A stretch of DNA of 64,000 bases from CAZDBA01 sp965224765 (lineage in GTDB: Bacteria; Planctomycetota; Planctomycetia; Pirellulales; Pirellulaceae), in the NCBI GenBank assembly GCA_965224765.1, contig CBDDAC010000008.1, positions 62,001 through 126,000 on the forward strand. The letters are read 5' to 3'. The translations under genes and the position numbers were made by a program. Each line of letters opens with the position of its first letter. The first letter of the stretch is position 1. This document shows positions 43,966 to 54,131 of this stretch, piece after piece. Under the pieces are notes generated by a model. That model saw nothing but the letters and a program-made list of their open reading frames with translations, ran no database searches and was not told the DNA's origin.

Positions 43966-45093
43966 ATGTTACCCGAAGAACTGACACGATCGTTAAAAGA
44001 GGAAGCTCGTCGGCTTGGTTTTCAGCTTTCAGGCGCCTGCCCCGCCGTTACGCCGGTCGGTTACGATCATTTTTCTCGGTGGCTTGAGGATGGATATGCA
44101 GGTGAGATGTTGTATCTTTCTGAACGAAAGGCGGCATATCGCGATCCTGGAAAAGTGATGCAGGGCGTAGAAAGCCTGTTGATGTTGGGAATGAGTTATC
44201 ACACTCAGTCGCCTCAGATTCCACGTGTAAGTCAGGGGAGAATTTCACGTTACGCCTGGGGCGCAGGCGACTATCACGACTTGATTCACCGCCGACTGAA
44301 AGAACTATGCCGGTTCGCGCGTTCATTATCCTCCGATGCGCCGATTGAAGTTCGCGGCATAATTGACACGGCACCGCTATTGGAACGGGAGTTTGCAGCG
44401 CTGGCTGGACTGGGTTGGCAGGCCAAGAACACGATGTTGATCAATCGCAGCCATGGAAGCTGGTTTTTTCTAGCCGCCTTGTTGATCGATCGACCGTTGG
44501 CCTATGACCAGCCGATCGAAACCAACCATTGTGGGAGTTGCACCGCTTGCCTGGATGCGTGTCCTACCGACGCGTTTGTCGGCCCTCATGTTCTTGATGC
44601 GACCAAATGTATTAGCTATTTGACCATCGAACATCGTTCAAGTATTCCCAATGCATTGCGCAGTGAAATGGGGGATTGGATGTTTGGTTGCGACGTTTGT
44701 CAGGAAGTGTGTCCCTGGAACCGCTTCGCTGTCGAATCGGAGGAAAGTGTTTTTCAGCCGCTGGATTCACAAAACCCTTTGGAGCTCAGCGAGCTTTTTG
44801 ATTTGGATGATGAGACGTTCCGAAGTCGCTTTAGAAAGACCCCGTTGTGGCGCTCAAAGCGCCGCGGCATTCTTCGAAACGCGGCGATTGTCCTTGGCAA
44901 TCAGAGAGATCCGTCGGGGGTTGCCGCGCTGCAAAAGGGCCTCAACGATTGCGAACCGTTGGTTCGTGCGGCGAGTGCATGGGCGCTAGGCCAGATTGCG
45001 GTGGAGGTTGGAACCACCGCGCTCCAAAATCGACTGGCCATTGAAGAGGAGTCTGAAGTGTTGTCCGAATTGAATCAGGCTTTGACTCGCTAA
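43966..45093 (+). CDS. queG: Epoxyqueuosine reductase QueG
   Basis: Cobalamin- and Fe-S-dependent enzyme that reduces epoxyqueuosine to queuosine in tRNA. The family N-terminus (LGFQLSGACPA ... HFSRWLEDGYAGEMLYL) is followed by ALAGLGWQAKNTMLI. Two 4Fe-4S clusters are seen: CGSCTACLDACPTDAF near residue 190, and CDVCQEVCPWNRF near 243. A PBS/HEAT-like end (VRAASAWALGQIA) is also common in QueG. Length (375 aa) is normal. No other queuosine gene is in the window. Confidence 0.95.
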   Translation: MLPEELTRSLKEEARRLGFQLSGACPAVTPVGYDHFSRWLEDGYAGEMLYLSERKAAYRDPGKVMQGVESLLMLGMSYHTQSPQIPRVSQGRISRYAWGAGDYHDLIHRRLKELCRFARSLSSDAPIEVRGIIDTAPLLEREFAALAGLGWQAKNTMLINRSHGSWFFLAALLIDRPLAYDQPIETNHCGSCTACLDACPTDAFVGPHVLDATKCISYLTIEHRSSIPNALRSEMGDWMFGCDVCQEVCPWNRFAVESEESVFQPLDSQNPLELSELFDLDDETFRSRFRKTPLWRSKRRGILRNAAIVLGNQRDPSGVAALQKGLNDCEPLVRAASAWALGQIAVEVGTTALQNRLAIEEESEVLSELNQALTR

Positions 45094-45165
45094 AGCATTT
45101 TTCGATGATTTGTTCACGGCCATAGAGTCGGATCGGTTTCTACAGGTCGAATCAAGCGAGGTTAC

Positions 45166-45210
45166 CCCCGGCTGAAAGTCCGGGGCTAATGGAAGTAGCC
45201 GCTCCGCGGC
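45166..45210. repeat. Intergenic hairpin repeat (CTGAAAGTC-GGGGCTAA family)
   Basis: CCCCGG, loop CTGAAAGT, CCGGGG, then CTAATGGAAGTAGCCGCTCC. A close relative, TGAAAGTCTGGGGCTAAGGG, is next to the IS1182 copy at 59493. A dispersed repeat of unknown role. Confidence 0.6.
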
Positions 45211-45436
45211 AAGATCCTTTTGAAGAAACACATTCTTCGACGAATCAATGGCAAGCCACGCGTGAAATTTCGCACCGGCGCGTGAATGGTGAATTCAGCA
45301 GGGACTCACTCTCCTTGGGCTTTCCATCATGCCGTCCCATCAATTTAGGATCGCGATTCGGATTCCAAACGGAGCTAATTCTGTTGAACGGAATGCTGAG
45401 TTGCTATGGGTGACGCCTTCCATACAGCGACAAGAA

Positions 45437-45466
45437 AATCCGCTGCGGAATGATCCGCAGCGGATT
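45437..45466. terminator. Strong hairpin, probable terminator
   Basis: AATCCGCTGCGGA / TCCGCAGCGGATT, four-base loop, followed by GAGTTTTAC. It lies 340 bp after queG. The same stem sequence is used by the terminator at 45660-45705. The stretch 45094-45726 contains no supported gene. Confidence 0.55.
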
Positions 45467-45659
45467 GAGTTTTACAAAGCTACTTTTCTGAGTTGTTATT
45501 ACTTTCACGAGGAAAAGATGGCTTTCTTGTTGTGCCTGACTTTTGTTTGTGGCAAGTTCTTATCTGTATGGCAAACAAGTATGAATTATGCGGCGTGAAC
45601 GCCGTTTATCCAATCTCCAAGATTCAAAAACGTGAACTTGGAGCACAATTATTTACAAA

Positions 45660-45705
45660 TGAAAAAATCCGCAGCGACCTTTTTTGGCCGCTGCGGATTT
45701 GAGTC
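45660..45705 (-). terminator. Rho-independent terminator of the metalloprotease gene
   Basis: Minus strand: AAATCCGCAGCG, loop with A-rich tract, CGCTGCGGATTT followed by TTTC. It is 22 bp beyond the stop at 45727. Confidence 0.8.
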
Positions 45706-45726
45706 TTCAATTTCCTGGCAATCGAC

Positions 45727-48579
45727 TTATTGGTCTTTGCCGAAAAGGTCCCTGATGTTGAACGAGGGTGCAGCTTGTGCATTCGCAGGGAATGTAACTG
45801 TGCCGTCAACCCACTTTTGAACTCGGTCGCGGCAGTCAGTCAGATGCGCCGCGGTGTAAGCGTCCAAGTTGTCCTTTTCACAGACCTCCTTCAACTTCTC
45901 CAACAATCTTTTTAGCTTCATCGAAGCCAAATTTGCAATCGGCTTCATGGCAGCTGTATTGCTCTTGAATGTGTTGGCAAGGTCGAACAATCGTTCAAGA
46001 TGTTCCGCCTGTAAATTGCGACGCAAACTGGAAATCGCAGGCTTGCGTTCATTGAACTTGCCACTTAACTTGCCGTCGACTTCTTCCCAAATAGCGTCGC
46101 TCAATGAATTCATCATCTCGTTAAGAGTGAACGCCTCTTCAGCCGCAGGTACACGGAACTCGTTGTCATAGACTCGACGAAGAACGGTTGGGTTCATCAA
46201 CTGTGATAGCGCTGAGGCCTGGACTCCCATGACATGATCATGAACTGGCCAAGCCGCTTCGCTGGAAGCGCCAAAGCTTGGATTCCAATTGTCGTTGGTC
46301 ATGTGAACCAACAGCTCAGGGGTCAAACCGTAAACTTCGTCATTGAACGCGTGATTGACGACAAAATCGAATGCTTTGCGCTGAGTTTCCGCAGGAACAA
46401 CGTTAATCGGCTTGCGGTTTTCAGGATCGCCCTTCTTGTCGCGATGGACAATCGTTCCACCTACCCAATTGGCCATCATTGAGGTTGCCTTGGTTTGCAA
46501 GCTCAGAGTCAACAGGTAACCCTGACGAGCTTTGTTCCAGCTATCGCCGTCTTCAACGAATTTTTCAAGGATCTGTGCTCGGTGATGCTCAGCCAGTTGA
46601 ACCTGGTTGTTGGCAAAATCGAGTGGATCTTTACTGAAGTCATACCGACGAGCCAATGGATCTGGGCCCATCGTGTCTTCGTCGGTGCAGAAAGCCAATT
46701 GAGGTTCTGAGACTCGAGAAAGGATCTTGGGTAGCTTCTTTTCGTCAAATGTATAACCGTATTCAATGGCCCACATGTCGTAAGGACCAACACCGATCAT
46801 TCCATAATCGCCCTGAGATTTTTCGGGGTCGATGTTGAAATTGGTTGGGTTGTAATCCATGACAGATCCCGCGTAAGGAATCTTGCCTTTGAATTCTTCG
46901 CTGTTCATTTCAGCAAGCGTATAAATCGAAGACGCTTTGAAGTTGTGACGAAGTCCAAGTGTGTGTCCAACTTCGTGGCAGACCAAGTCAGCCAAAAGTG
47001 GGCCGATGAAAGACTCTGGCATCCCGTCAAGCATTTGCTCTTTTGGTTCACCGTCTTCGTCTTCTTCACCGTCTTCTTCGTCATCGTCATCGTCATCCAA
47101 ACGAATCAACGACATCGCCATACGCATCAGCGCGACGTCAAATTCACGGCCTTCAGCTGCGAGGCATCCGTCGCCGCCACCTGTCGCTTTTCCAGACATT
47201 CCGTGTGCACGAGAAACAAGCGATTTGCCTGGTAGCGATGCGGGATGTCCTGCGTAAGCCTGACTGGCCTGATGCTCAAGAGACCTTCGAATGAATTCAC
47301 GTTGCGATGGAGGTGCCAGTCGCAAACGTGGATCCCAGTTAGGGTGTTTGGCAAACCATGCCAGCGTTTCAGGAGTCATTCCCTGCATCGCGATTTTTGG
47401 CATGATTTTGTCAAATTGGCTTTCAAATGCACGAATCCAACCATCAGTCAGAACGATGTCGGCATCAAGGATCTCGCCGGTAAGCGGATTCACTCGGCTT
47501 GGACCGATCGCTGTGCTGACGTCGTTGTTCAACCACCGGATGAAGTTGTACTGGACGTCTTCTGGATCGAGATCCATGTAGGCGCCAGAGGATTTGTCCT
47601 GCTGACGAACTTCAATTGCGGTATCAATTCCGATTTGCTCGAACGCTTGGTTCCAATACAAAACGCCTTCGCGAACCCAACGGCGGTATCGAACCGGAGT
47701 TGTATGTTCCAGGTAATAAACGATTTGTTTTTTGGGAGGGCTAAGGGTCAAACTACTGTCACGTTTTTCGAGGTGCCAACGGTTGATGTAGTTGACCGAA
47801 GTTCCGTCACCATCGTACTTGCCATAGTCATCGTAGCCGGTTGTGAAGTAACCGATACGCTGATCCGCTTTACGTGGCTTGTAACCCTTAGAACCTTCGT
47901 TCTTGCTGATTGAGTAGTGAAGTGTCTTCAGCTGCCCATCTGCCATTGCGATTTCCATACCGATCTCAATGTTCTTGGCGAACACTTTGGCTTGCGCGAT
48001 TTGAGAGAGGTAAGGCTTGCCAATGCTAATTCCTTGTCCAGGGAAGAACGTCGCAGCGTTGTTGACCAACAGTGCATCTAAATCGATGACGGGTCCGCCG
48101 CGAGGCACGACAGTCAGAATTGGCAAGTCAAGCAAGACGGTATCTGTAAAGATCCGATTGACGGACGACTTTGACTCATCGTCCGATCCGCGAATCGAAA
48201 TGTCTTCACGAACCAACGCAATTCGTTTACCGTACTTTTTCCAGTAAACATAATGGTCACCGGTCTGCAGGCCGGCAAAAATAGTACCGCCAGAAACTGT
48301 GGTGGCGATAAAGTGGCGATGATCAGCCGCAGCATAATCTCGCGGCAACATGGCAAGCAATTGGCCATCTTTTTCGCGTTTCCAAACTCGCATGAATCCC
48401 TTTTCGGAATTCATGGGTTCAAGTTCTTCGAAGTCTTTGGTGACTTCGGCCAATGGCGGGTACTCGGGCTTTTCAGCCTTTTCTGATTTTTCTGATTTCT
48501 CTTGAGCCGAGGTAACCAGGCAACCGAATCCGGCAAGCAACACTGCAAGAGCAGCGACCGGACGGCGTGAAAACGGCAT
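45727..48579 (-). CDS. Secreted zinc-dependent metalloprotease (DUF5117/DUF4953 type)
   Basis: 950 residues with an N-terminal signal (VAALAVLLAGFGCLVTSAQ). The N-terminal half has VLLDLPILTVVPRGGPVID and GYFTTGYDDYGKYDGDGTS, as in DUF5117 proteins. HEVGHTLGLRHNFKAS near residue 533 is the HExxHxxGxxH zinc site of the gluzincin/metzincin-like DUF4953 domain, and GSVMDYNPTNFN follows as a Met-turn-like segment. An acidic insertion, DDDDDDEEDGEEDEDGEP, lies near residue 490, just before the zinc site, and is probably a surface loop. Expected to act outside the cytoplasm; its substrate is unknown. The gene is divergent from the VWA/MoxR operon. Confidence 0.9.
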   Translation of the reverse strand: MPFSRRPVAALAVLLAGFGCLVTSAQEKSEKSEKAEKPEYPPLAEVTKDFEELEPMNSEKGFMRVWKREKDGQLLAMLPRDYAAADHRHFIATTVSGGTIFAGLQTGDHYVYWKKYGKRIALVREDISIRGSDDESKSSVNRIFTDTVLLDLPILTVVPRGGPVIDLDALLVNNAATFFPGQGISIGKPYLSQIAQAKVFAKNIEIGMEIAMADGQLKTLHYSISKNEGSKGYKPRKADQRIGYFTTGYDDYGKYDGDGTSVNYINRWHLEKRDSSLTLSPPKKQIVYYLEHTTPVRYRRWVREGVLYWNQAFEQIGIDTAIEVRQQDKSSGAYMDLDPEDVQYNFIRWLNNDVSTAIGPSRVNPLTGEILDADIVLTDGWIRAFESQFDKIMPKIAMQGMTPETLAWFAKHPNWDPRLRLAPPSQREFIRRSLEHQASQAYAGHPASLPGKSLVSRAHGMSGKATGGGDGCLAAEGREFDVALMRMAMSLIRLDDDDDDEEDGEEDEDGEPKEQMLDGMPESFIGPLLADLVCHEVGHTLGLRHNFKASSIYTLAEMNSEEFKGKIPYAGSVMDYNPTNFNIDPEKSQGDYGMIGVGPYDMWAIEYGYTFDEKKLPKILSRVSEPQLAFCTDEDTMGPDPLARRYDFSKDPLDFANNQVQLAEHHRAQILEKFVEDGDSWNKARQGYLLTLSLQTKATSMMANWVGGTIVHRDKKGDPENRKPINVVPAETQRKAFDFVVNHAFNDEVYGLTPELLVHMTNDNWNPSFGASSEAAWPVHDHVMGVQASALSQLMNPTVLRRVYDNEFRVPAAEEAFTLNEMMNSLSDAIWEEVDGKLSGKFNERKPAISSLRRNLQAEHLERLFDLANTFKSNTAAMKPIANLASMKLKRLLEKLKEVCEKDNLDAYTAAHLTDCRDRVQKWVDGTVTFPANAQAAPSFNIRDLFGKDQ

Positions 48580-48918
48580 ATTGAATCTCCTAATTTCTTG
48601 ATGCGAGTTCTACTGAATGTTCTTTTACGATATGGGGTCCCGCTGCCTTAAAAAGCGTTTTGCAAGACGATCTACTATTCTAAGCCGAAAATACGGGTCT
48701 ATTAATGGCCTTTCCAATTTCCGGTCCAATTTGACCAATTTCTGATTCCGAAACTAAACGAACCGATTGATCGTTGAATCTCTAACCCCGTTTGAATCAA
48801 AACAGGTCTTATTTTACGTTTCTTCTGCAAAACTGGTATATTATTTGGGCAGGCCCAAGGAAATCATTTTCTTTGAGGCACGAGTTGGAGCTCGAAGCGA
48901 TAGGACAAGGAAAAGCGA
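48580..48918. other. Divergent promoter region
   Basis: 339 bases between the metalloprotease gene and the VWA gene, which point away from each other. It must hold both promoters. I see no clear operator or conserved box. Confidence 0.5.
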
Positions 48919-51900
48919 ATGTTGGGCGTCATACAATCAATCAGCAACTTCTTTGCGTCGTTCAGTTTTGAACGGCCCATGTTTTTGCTTCTTTTGCTGG
49001 TGCTTCCTCTTATTTGGTACTTCAGTTTTAGCTCGCTCGCCGGGCTAGGGCGATTGAGAAGGGTGTTCGCATTGTTTTTGCGGACGGCCGTTTATTCGCT
49101 ACTTGTGATCGCACTTGCGAAAGCTCAATGGCAACAGAAAACGGACAAGCTATGTGTAATCTACCTGTTGGATCAGTCGGAGAGCATTCCGATCGAAAAA
49201 CGTGGATTCATGATGACTTTCGCGGCTCGAAGTGTTGAAAAACATCGTCGTGAAAACGATCAGGCTGGCATGATCATATTCGGAGGCAATGCCAAAGTTG
49301 AGTCTCCGCCTTACGATGGTCCACTACCCATTGTGGAAACTCGCACGGAATCCGGATTCAACCTGAAAACCGAAGCGACCAGTTTGGAAGCTGCTTTGAA
49401 ACTCGCGAAGGCTTCGTTTCCTGAAGGAACCGCGCAGAGGGTTGTCATCGTCTCGGACGGAAATGAGAACGTTGGCGACGCTCGAATGATGGCGCGTTCG
49501 ATGGCCGATGGCGGTACGGGAATCGATGTCGTCCCGGTTGCTCTTTTGGCTACCGCTGAAGTTTCAGTGGAAAAGGTCGTATTGCCGGTTGATATTCGAA
49601 AAGGACAGGACTTTGAAGGTCGAGTCGTGATCAATAACGATTCTGATGAACCGGTTACCGGCCGGCTTGAGATATTTCTCCGCAACATGCGCGAAAACAA
49701 TCTGATCTCCAAAAGCGAGGAAACGCTTCAGCCCGGCAAAAACGTTTTTAGTTTTGAGCATCAGATCGACAGTTCGGCTGTTTACAACATTGATGCAAAA
49801 TTTACACTCGATGACGACTCACAAGATTTCGTCAAAAAGAACAATGAAGCGTCCGCTTTCACCCATGTGCGAGGCAAGGGCCGCGTGCTACTCATCGAAG
49901 ACGGGAACTTTCCGGGTGAATTCGATTACATGATTGGGCAACTCCAAAAAGGAAACATCGAAACGGACATCATGTCCTCGACGGATCTCTTCACAAGCCC
50001 ATCCGAGTTGATGCAATACGATTCAGTCATCCTGGGGAATGTTCCAAGGGCGACGGGCGAAAGTGTCGAATCGACGGAATCATTCAGTGACGCTCAAATT
50101 CGTATGTTGGTTCGAAACTGTGAAGAGCTAGGATGCGGAATTGTGATGATTGGCGGGGATCGTTCCTTCGGGGCTGGTGGCTGGTCCAACACGGAGTTGG
50201 AAAAGGCGATGCCTGTCGATTTTCAAATCAAGAATGACAAGATTAGCGCCGTGGGCGCTTTGGCCCTGATGATGCACGCTTGTGAAATGCCAGATGGAAA
50301 TCACTGGCAAACGGTCGTCGCCAAAGAAGCCATCAAGGTACTCGGTCCTCTGGACTATTGTGGGGTGATTGAATGGTCGAATATGGGGGGAGCCCCTCGT
50401 TGGCTTTGGCAATTCCGTGATGAAAAAGACGGGAAACTCAAAGGCGTCGCCCCAATTTTTACCAATCGAAAAAAGATGATGGGGATGGTCTCCCGAATGG
50501 TCAATGGCGACATGCCAGACTTCAATAAGCCAATGGAAGTCATGCTCAAAGGTTTAATAGCCAGTAATGCTTCCATGAAGCATGTAATCATTATCAGCGA
50601 TGGCGACCCGGCAGCGCCCTCTGACCCGCTCTTGAAAAAGTTCGTGGATGCCAAGATCAAAATATCGACTTGCACGATCGGCGCCCATCGCCAGAACAAT
50701 CCTATGCAGAGAATCGCTCAACGAACTGGCGGCAAACATTACAACATTACTGACGCCAGGGCATTGCCGAAAATCTACCAGCGCGAGGCTCGTCGCGTGT
50801 CCAAACCGGTTATCAAAGAATCCAAAGAGGGGATGGCAGCGATACCTACGTCTGAGGCCGCCTCGAATGATATCACACGAGGGATCAAACCCGAGGACCT
50901 TCCTCCGTTCTATGGTTACGTGATGACCACAATCAAGAGTAACGCCTTGGTGGAACAGCTTTTAGTTGCCAGCAGCCCCAAGGATTATCCCGAGAATTCT
51001 ACCCTGCTTGCCAGTTGGCGATATGGAGTCGGGCGGACGGTGGCATTTACGAGTGATGCCGGCAATCAATGGCTGGGGAATTGGTACAACGATCCGCAGT
51101 ATGGAAAGTTTTTTACGCAAATGATTCGGTATTCTATGCGACCGATTACGGAAGATGCGAATTTTACGATTAGCTCGGATATTCGAGACAACCGAGCCCG
51201 AATCGTCGTGACAGCACTTGATGAGAATGACGAGTTTTTGAATTTTCTGAATATGTCTTCTCGTGGGTTTGATCCGTCCATGGACGGATTTGATATCAAC
51301 TTTTCACAAGTCGCGCCGGGCCGTTACGTTGCCGAATTCGATACGGACCGCTCGGGGAATTACCTATTCTCTGTATTTCCTGGAGAAGGTTATCAACGAT
51401 TAACTGCGGGAGTCAACGTACCCTATTCCTCGGAATACTCCGATCGTGAATCAAATATTGCCTTGTTAGATTCATTGGGAGCACTCAAGCCCAAGCTGGG
51501 CGAAGGTGGAGCGGTTTTGGAAGGATACCTGGGGGGGGGAGACTCAGATCGGAATAACATTCCTGACGGGATCGACGAGCTCTTAAAAACGAATACCTTT
51601 CGTCCAACGCTTGCCAAGGCGATTTCCATCCAATCCATGTGGCCGTTCCTGCTGTTGCTCTGTGGAACTGTCTTTTTCTTTGACGTGTTTGTCAGGAGGG
51701 TGGCCATTCAAACGGACCCTGTCATCGGCGCGATGACGGCTGCTTGGCGTCGAGTGTTCCCACGTGAAGTAGAAGAACAAGCCAGTAGCATGGCTCGATT
51801 GCAAACTCGAAAAGCAGAAATTGACAAGAAGTTTGAAGAGAAACGAGCGGCAACTCGATTTGAACCGGAAGTCGATTCGGATGATAAAAAATCCGGCCGA

Positions 51901-52071
51901 CAACAACTCGAAGACGTTCTAAGCAGTGAGCATCGCAAGGAATTCCAGCCTCCTCCCATTTCGCGTCCTGATCCGAAACTTGAGGAAGAGCAACAATCTT
52001 CTTATACTTCTCGGTTGCTGGATGCCAAACGGCGGGCGCAAAAAGACAAAGATCGCGGACAGGAAGGCTAA
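48919..52071 (+). CDS. Large membrane VWA protein with glutamine-amidotransferase-like domain (1,050 aa)
   Basis: Two N-terminal membrane helices (MFLLLLLVLPLIWYFSF, LRTAVYSLLVIALAKA). A VWA domain follows, with the MIDAS start DQSES near residue 85 and IVSDGNENVGD near 180. At about 325-440 is a class I glutamine-amidotransferase-like fold (RVLLIEDGNFPGEFDYM, GIVMIGGDRSFGAGGW) without an obvious Cys nucleophile. A second VWA-like segment has HVIIISDGDPAAPSD near 555. A C-terminal helix (WPFLLLLCGTVFFFDVFV) near 906 is followed by a long charged tail. This is the planctomycete version of BatA/YfbK-like proteins working with MoxR ATPases. First gene of the operon with moxR, DUF58 and the second VWA gene. 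Confidence 0.85.
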   Translation: MLGVIQSISNFFASFSFERPMFLLLLLVLPLIWYFSFSSLAGLGRLRRVFALFLRTAVYSLLVIALAKAQWQQKTDKLCVIYLLDQSESIPIEKRGFMMTFAARSVEKHRRENDQAGMIIFGGNAKVESPPYDGPLPIVETRTESGFNLKTEATSLEAALKLAKASFPEGTAQRVVIVSDGNENVGDARMMARSMADGGTGIDVVPVALLATAEVSVEKVVLPVDIRKGQDFEGRVVINNDSDEPVTGRLEIFLRNMRENNLISKSEETLQPGKNVFSFEHQIDSSAVYNIDAKFTLDDDSQDFVKKNNEASAFTHVRGKGRVLLIEDGNFPGEFDYMIGQLQKGNIETDIMSSTDLFTSPSELMQYDSVILGNVPRATGESVESTESFSDAQIRMLVRNCEELGCGIVMIGGDRSFGAGGWSNTELEKAMPVDFQIKNDKISAVGALALMMHACEMPDGNHWQTVVAKEAIKVLGPLDYCGVIEWSNMGGAPRWLWQFRDEKDGKLKGVAPIFTNRKKMMGMVSRMVNGDMPDFNKPMEVMLKGLIASNASMKHVIIISDGDPAAPSDPLLKKFVDAKIKISTCTIGAHRQNNPMQRIAQRTGGKHYNITDARALPKIYQREARRVSKPVIKESKEGMAAIPTSEAASNDITRGIKPEDLPPFYGYVMTTIKSNALVEQLLVASSPKDYPENSTLLASWRYGVGRTVAFTSDAGNQWLGNWYNDPQYGKFFTQMIRYSMRPITEDANFTISSDIRDNRARIVVTALDENDEFLNFLNMSSRGFDPSMDGFDINFSQVAPGRYVAEFDTDRSGNYLFSVFPGEGYQRLTAGVNVPYSSEYSDRESNIALLDSLGALKPKLGEGGAVLEGYLGGGDSDRNNIPDGIDELLKTNTFRPTLAKAISIQSMWPFLLLLCGTVFFFDVFVRRVAIQTDPVIGAMTAAWRRVFPREVEEQASSMARLQTRKAEIDKKFEEKRAATRFEPEVDSDDKKSGRQQLEDVLSSEHRKEFQPPPISRPDPKLEEEQQSSYTSRLLDAKRRAQKDKDRGQEG

Positions 52072-52167
52072 GTTCGCGGCATATTCGATTGTCATTGAAC
52101 AGGGGATTCAATATGGGTTTCCAGAAACTCTGTTTGATTTGCAATCAAAACCCTCTCGAGAGAATTT

Positions 52168-53196
52168 ATGAACGACGAACTTCAGTTGAAAGAACAAGCG
52201 GAAAAGTTTCGCGAACGATATGCGGCGGTCAAAGACGAAATCGGGAAGATAATCGTTGGACACGATGATATCGTTCATGGTGTCCTGACTTGTATGATGA
52301 TCGGCGGTCACTGTCTTTTGGAAGGTGCTCCGGGTCTTGGTAAAACGCTATTGATTCGAACGCTTTCTGATGCTTTGAATCTAGACTTTAACCGGATTCA
52401 ATTTACCCCCGACTTGATGCCTGCGGATATTATCGGCACCAACATGGTTGTTGAGTCGGATGACGGAAAACGGGTGTTTGAGTTTCAAAAGGGCCCGATT
52501 TTTACGCAAATTTGTCTTGCTGATGAGATCAATCGCGCCACCCCAAAAACGCAGTCGGCGATGCTTGAAACGATGCAGGAAGGGACGGTTACCGTCGCGG
52601 GAAATCGATTTACGCTGAAACAACCATTTTTCGTTTTGGCCACGCAAAACCCGATTGAGCAAGAGGGGACTTACCCGCTTCCCGAAGCTCAGCTCGATCG
52701 ATTTCTTTTTAAATTGAACGTTGGTTATTCGAACCGCGAGCAATTGGCGACAATTATTGACAGAACCACCAAGGGCACCAAGATTGAAACGAGCCAGGTG
52801 ATGGATGGTGAGGAGATCATTAAATGGCAAGGTTTGATTCGTAAGGTGATTCTCGCGGACCACCTTCGCGACTATATCGTTCGTTTGACACTGGCAACCC
52901 ACCCAGAGGGTCCCTTTTCCGTAAAGGCCACCAATACCTATTTGCGATGGGGAAGTTCACCTCGTGGTGCACAGACGTTGGCATTGGCGGCCAAAGTTAG
53001 GGCACTGCTTGAAGGGCGATTCAATGTCAGCTTTGAAGACGTTCGTCGGGTTTACTTACCCACGATGCGTCATCGCGTGATCATGAATTTTGAGGCGATG
53101 GCGGAAGGAGTATCTTCCGATCAAGTGTTGCTCGAGATTTTGGAAAACGTTACCGAAAAAGGTGATGACGCTCCCGTTGTTGCTTCGGCAGTCTGA
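52168..53196 (+). CDS. moxR: MoxR-family AAA+ ATPase
   Basis: Walker A GAPGLGKT at residues 53-60, Walker B CLADEINRA near 117, sensor ATQNPIEQEGTYPLPEAQLD, and the lid ATNTYLRWGSSPRGAQTL. Length (342 aa) is normal. MoxR ATPases act as chaperone-like remodelers together with VWA-domain proteins, which here are encoded on both sides. 96 bases separate it from the preceding gene. The start ATG 52168 follows CGAGAGAATTT. Confidence 0.95.
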   Translation: MNDELQLKEQAEKFRERYAAVKDEIGKIIVGHDDIVHGVLTCMMIGGHCLLEGAPGLGKTLLIRTLSDALNLDFNRIQFTPDLMPADIIGTNMVVESDDGKRVFEFQKGPIFTQICLADEINRATPKTQSAMLETMQEGTVTVAGNRFTLKQPFFVLATQNPIEQEGTYPLPEAQLDRFLFKLNVGYSNREQLATIIDRTTKGTKIETSQVMDGEEIIKWQGLIRKVILADHLRDYIVRLTLATHPEGPFSVKATNTYLRWGSSPRGAQTLALAAKVRALLEGRFNVSFEDVRRVYLPTMRHRVIMNFEAMAEGVSSDQVLLEILENVTEKGDDAPVVASAV

Positions 53197-53237
53197 TCAG
53201 GTCACCAGCTGACTGGCAAAAACTACAGAAAGCCCAA

Positions 53238-54131
53238 ATGTCGAGCGACGCGAAAAAGCCTTTATTGAGTCCCGAACTTCTTGCTCAGCTGGAACGCATG
53301 GAATTGGTCAGTCGGAAAATATTCCGGGGACGCATGAAAGGCGAAAGGCGTAGTAAGCGAAAGGGACAGAGTGTCGAATTCGCAGATTTCCGCAATTATG
53401 TAGCGGGCGACGATCTTCGATTCATTGATTGGAACTTGTACGCACGATTGGACAAGCTCTTTTTGAAGCTCTTTCTGGAAGAGGAAGATTTGCACTTTTA
53501 CAGTCTGATTGATGTCAGTCCCAGTATGATGTTCGGTGATCCGACCAAGCTGCACTACGCGAAACAGCTTGCCGGTGCGCTTGGTTACATCGGCCTGTGT
53601 CGCGCGGACCGAGTCAAGATTGAGCCGATCGGATCCAAACAGGCACTCGCAGCTCCTGTCATTCGAGGACGAGGAAGTTTATGGCGAATGGTGGACTATC
53701 TGGAGAGCATTGAGGCCGATGCGACGTCGACTCTTGAAGCAGGATTGAAATCGTTTTCACTTCGAAACAGCGGGAAGGGCATCCTCGTATTGATCACCGA
53801 TTTGATGGAAAAATCTGGTTATGAATCGGCGCTTCGTTATTTGGTGGCGCAAAACCTGGATGTTTATGTGATTCACGTGTTATCTCAGGCGGAAATTGAT
53901 CCTGATATTACCGGTGACCTGAAACTGGTCGATAGTGAGGACGGAGATATTGCCGAAATCAGTGTCAGCCAGCGCATGCTGGATAAATACAAGAGTACGC
54001 TGGCTCAGTTTATTGGTGGAGCCAAAGACTTCTGTGCCAAACGAAACATTGTCTACATGATGACCAGCACAGATCGCCCCGTGGACCGCTTGGTTTCCAG
54101 GTATCTTCGCCAGCGAGGGCTGGTTCGATGA
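53238..54131 (+). CDS. DUF58 (VWA-like) protein
   Basis: RKGQSVEFADFRNYVAGDDL and RFIDWNLYARLDKLFLKLF are the DUF58 hallmark. IDVSPSMMFG is a MIDAS-like Asp-x-Ser-x-Ser, and LVLITDLMEKSGYESALRYL is the end of the VWA fold. 297 residues, with no signal peptide. DUF58 proteins are regular partners of MoxR. Its stop overlaps the start of the next gene (ATGA, 54128-54131), so the two are translationally coupled. Confidence 0.93.
   Translation: MSSDAKKPLLSPELLAQLERMELVSRKIFRGRMKGERRSKRKGQSVEFADFRNYVAGDDLRFIDWNLYARLDKLFLKLFLEEEDLHFYSLIDVSPSMMFGDPTKLHYAKQLAGALGYIGLCRADRVKIEPIGSKQALAAPVIRGRGSLWRMVDYLESIEADATSTLEAGLKSFSLRNSGKGILVLITDLMEKSGYESALRYLVAQNLDVYVIHVLSQAEIDPDITGDLKLVDSEDGDIAEISVSQRMLDKYKSTLAQFIGGAKDFCAKRNIVYMMTSTDRPVDRLVSRYLRQRGLVR

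Noticed and set aside
47245..47913. 222-residue open frame on the plus strand inside the metalloprotease gene
   Set aside because: Antisense to a well-supported gene with clear zinc motif and signal peptide; its translation has no recognisable pattern.
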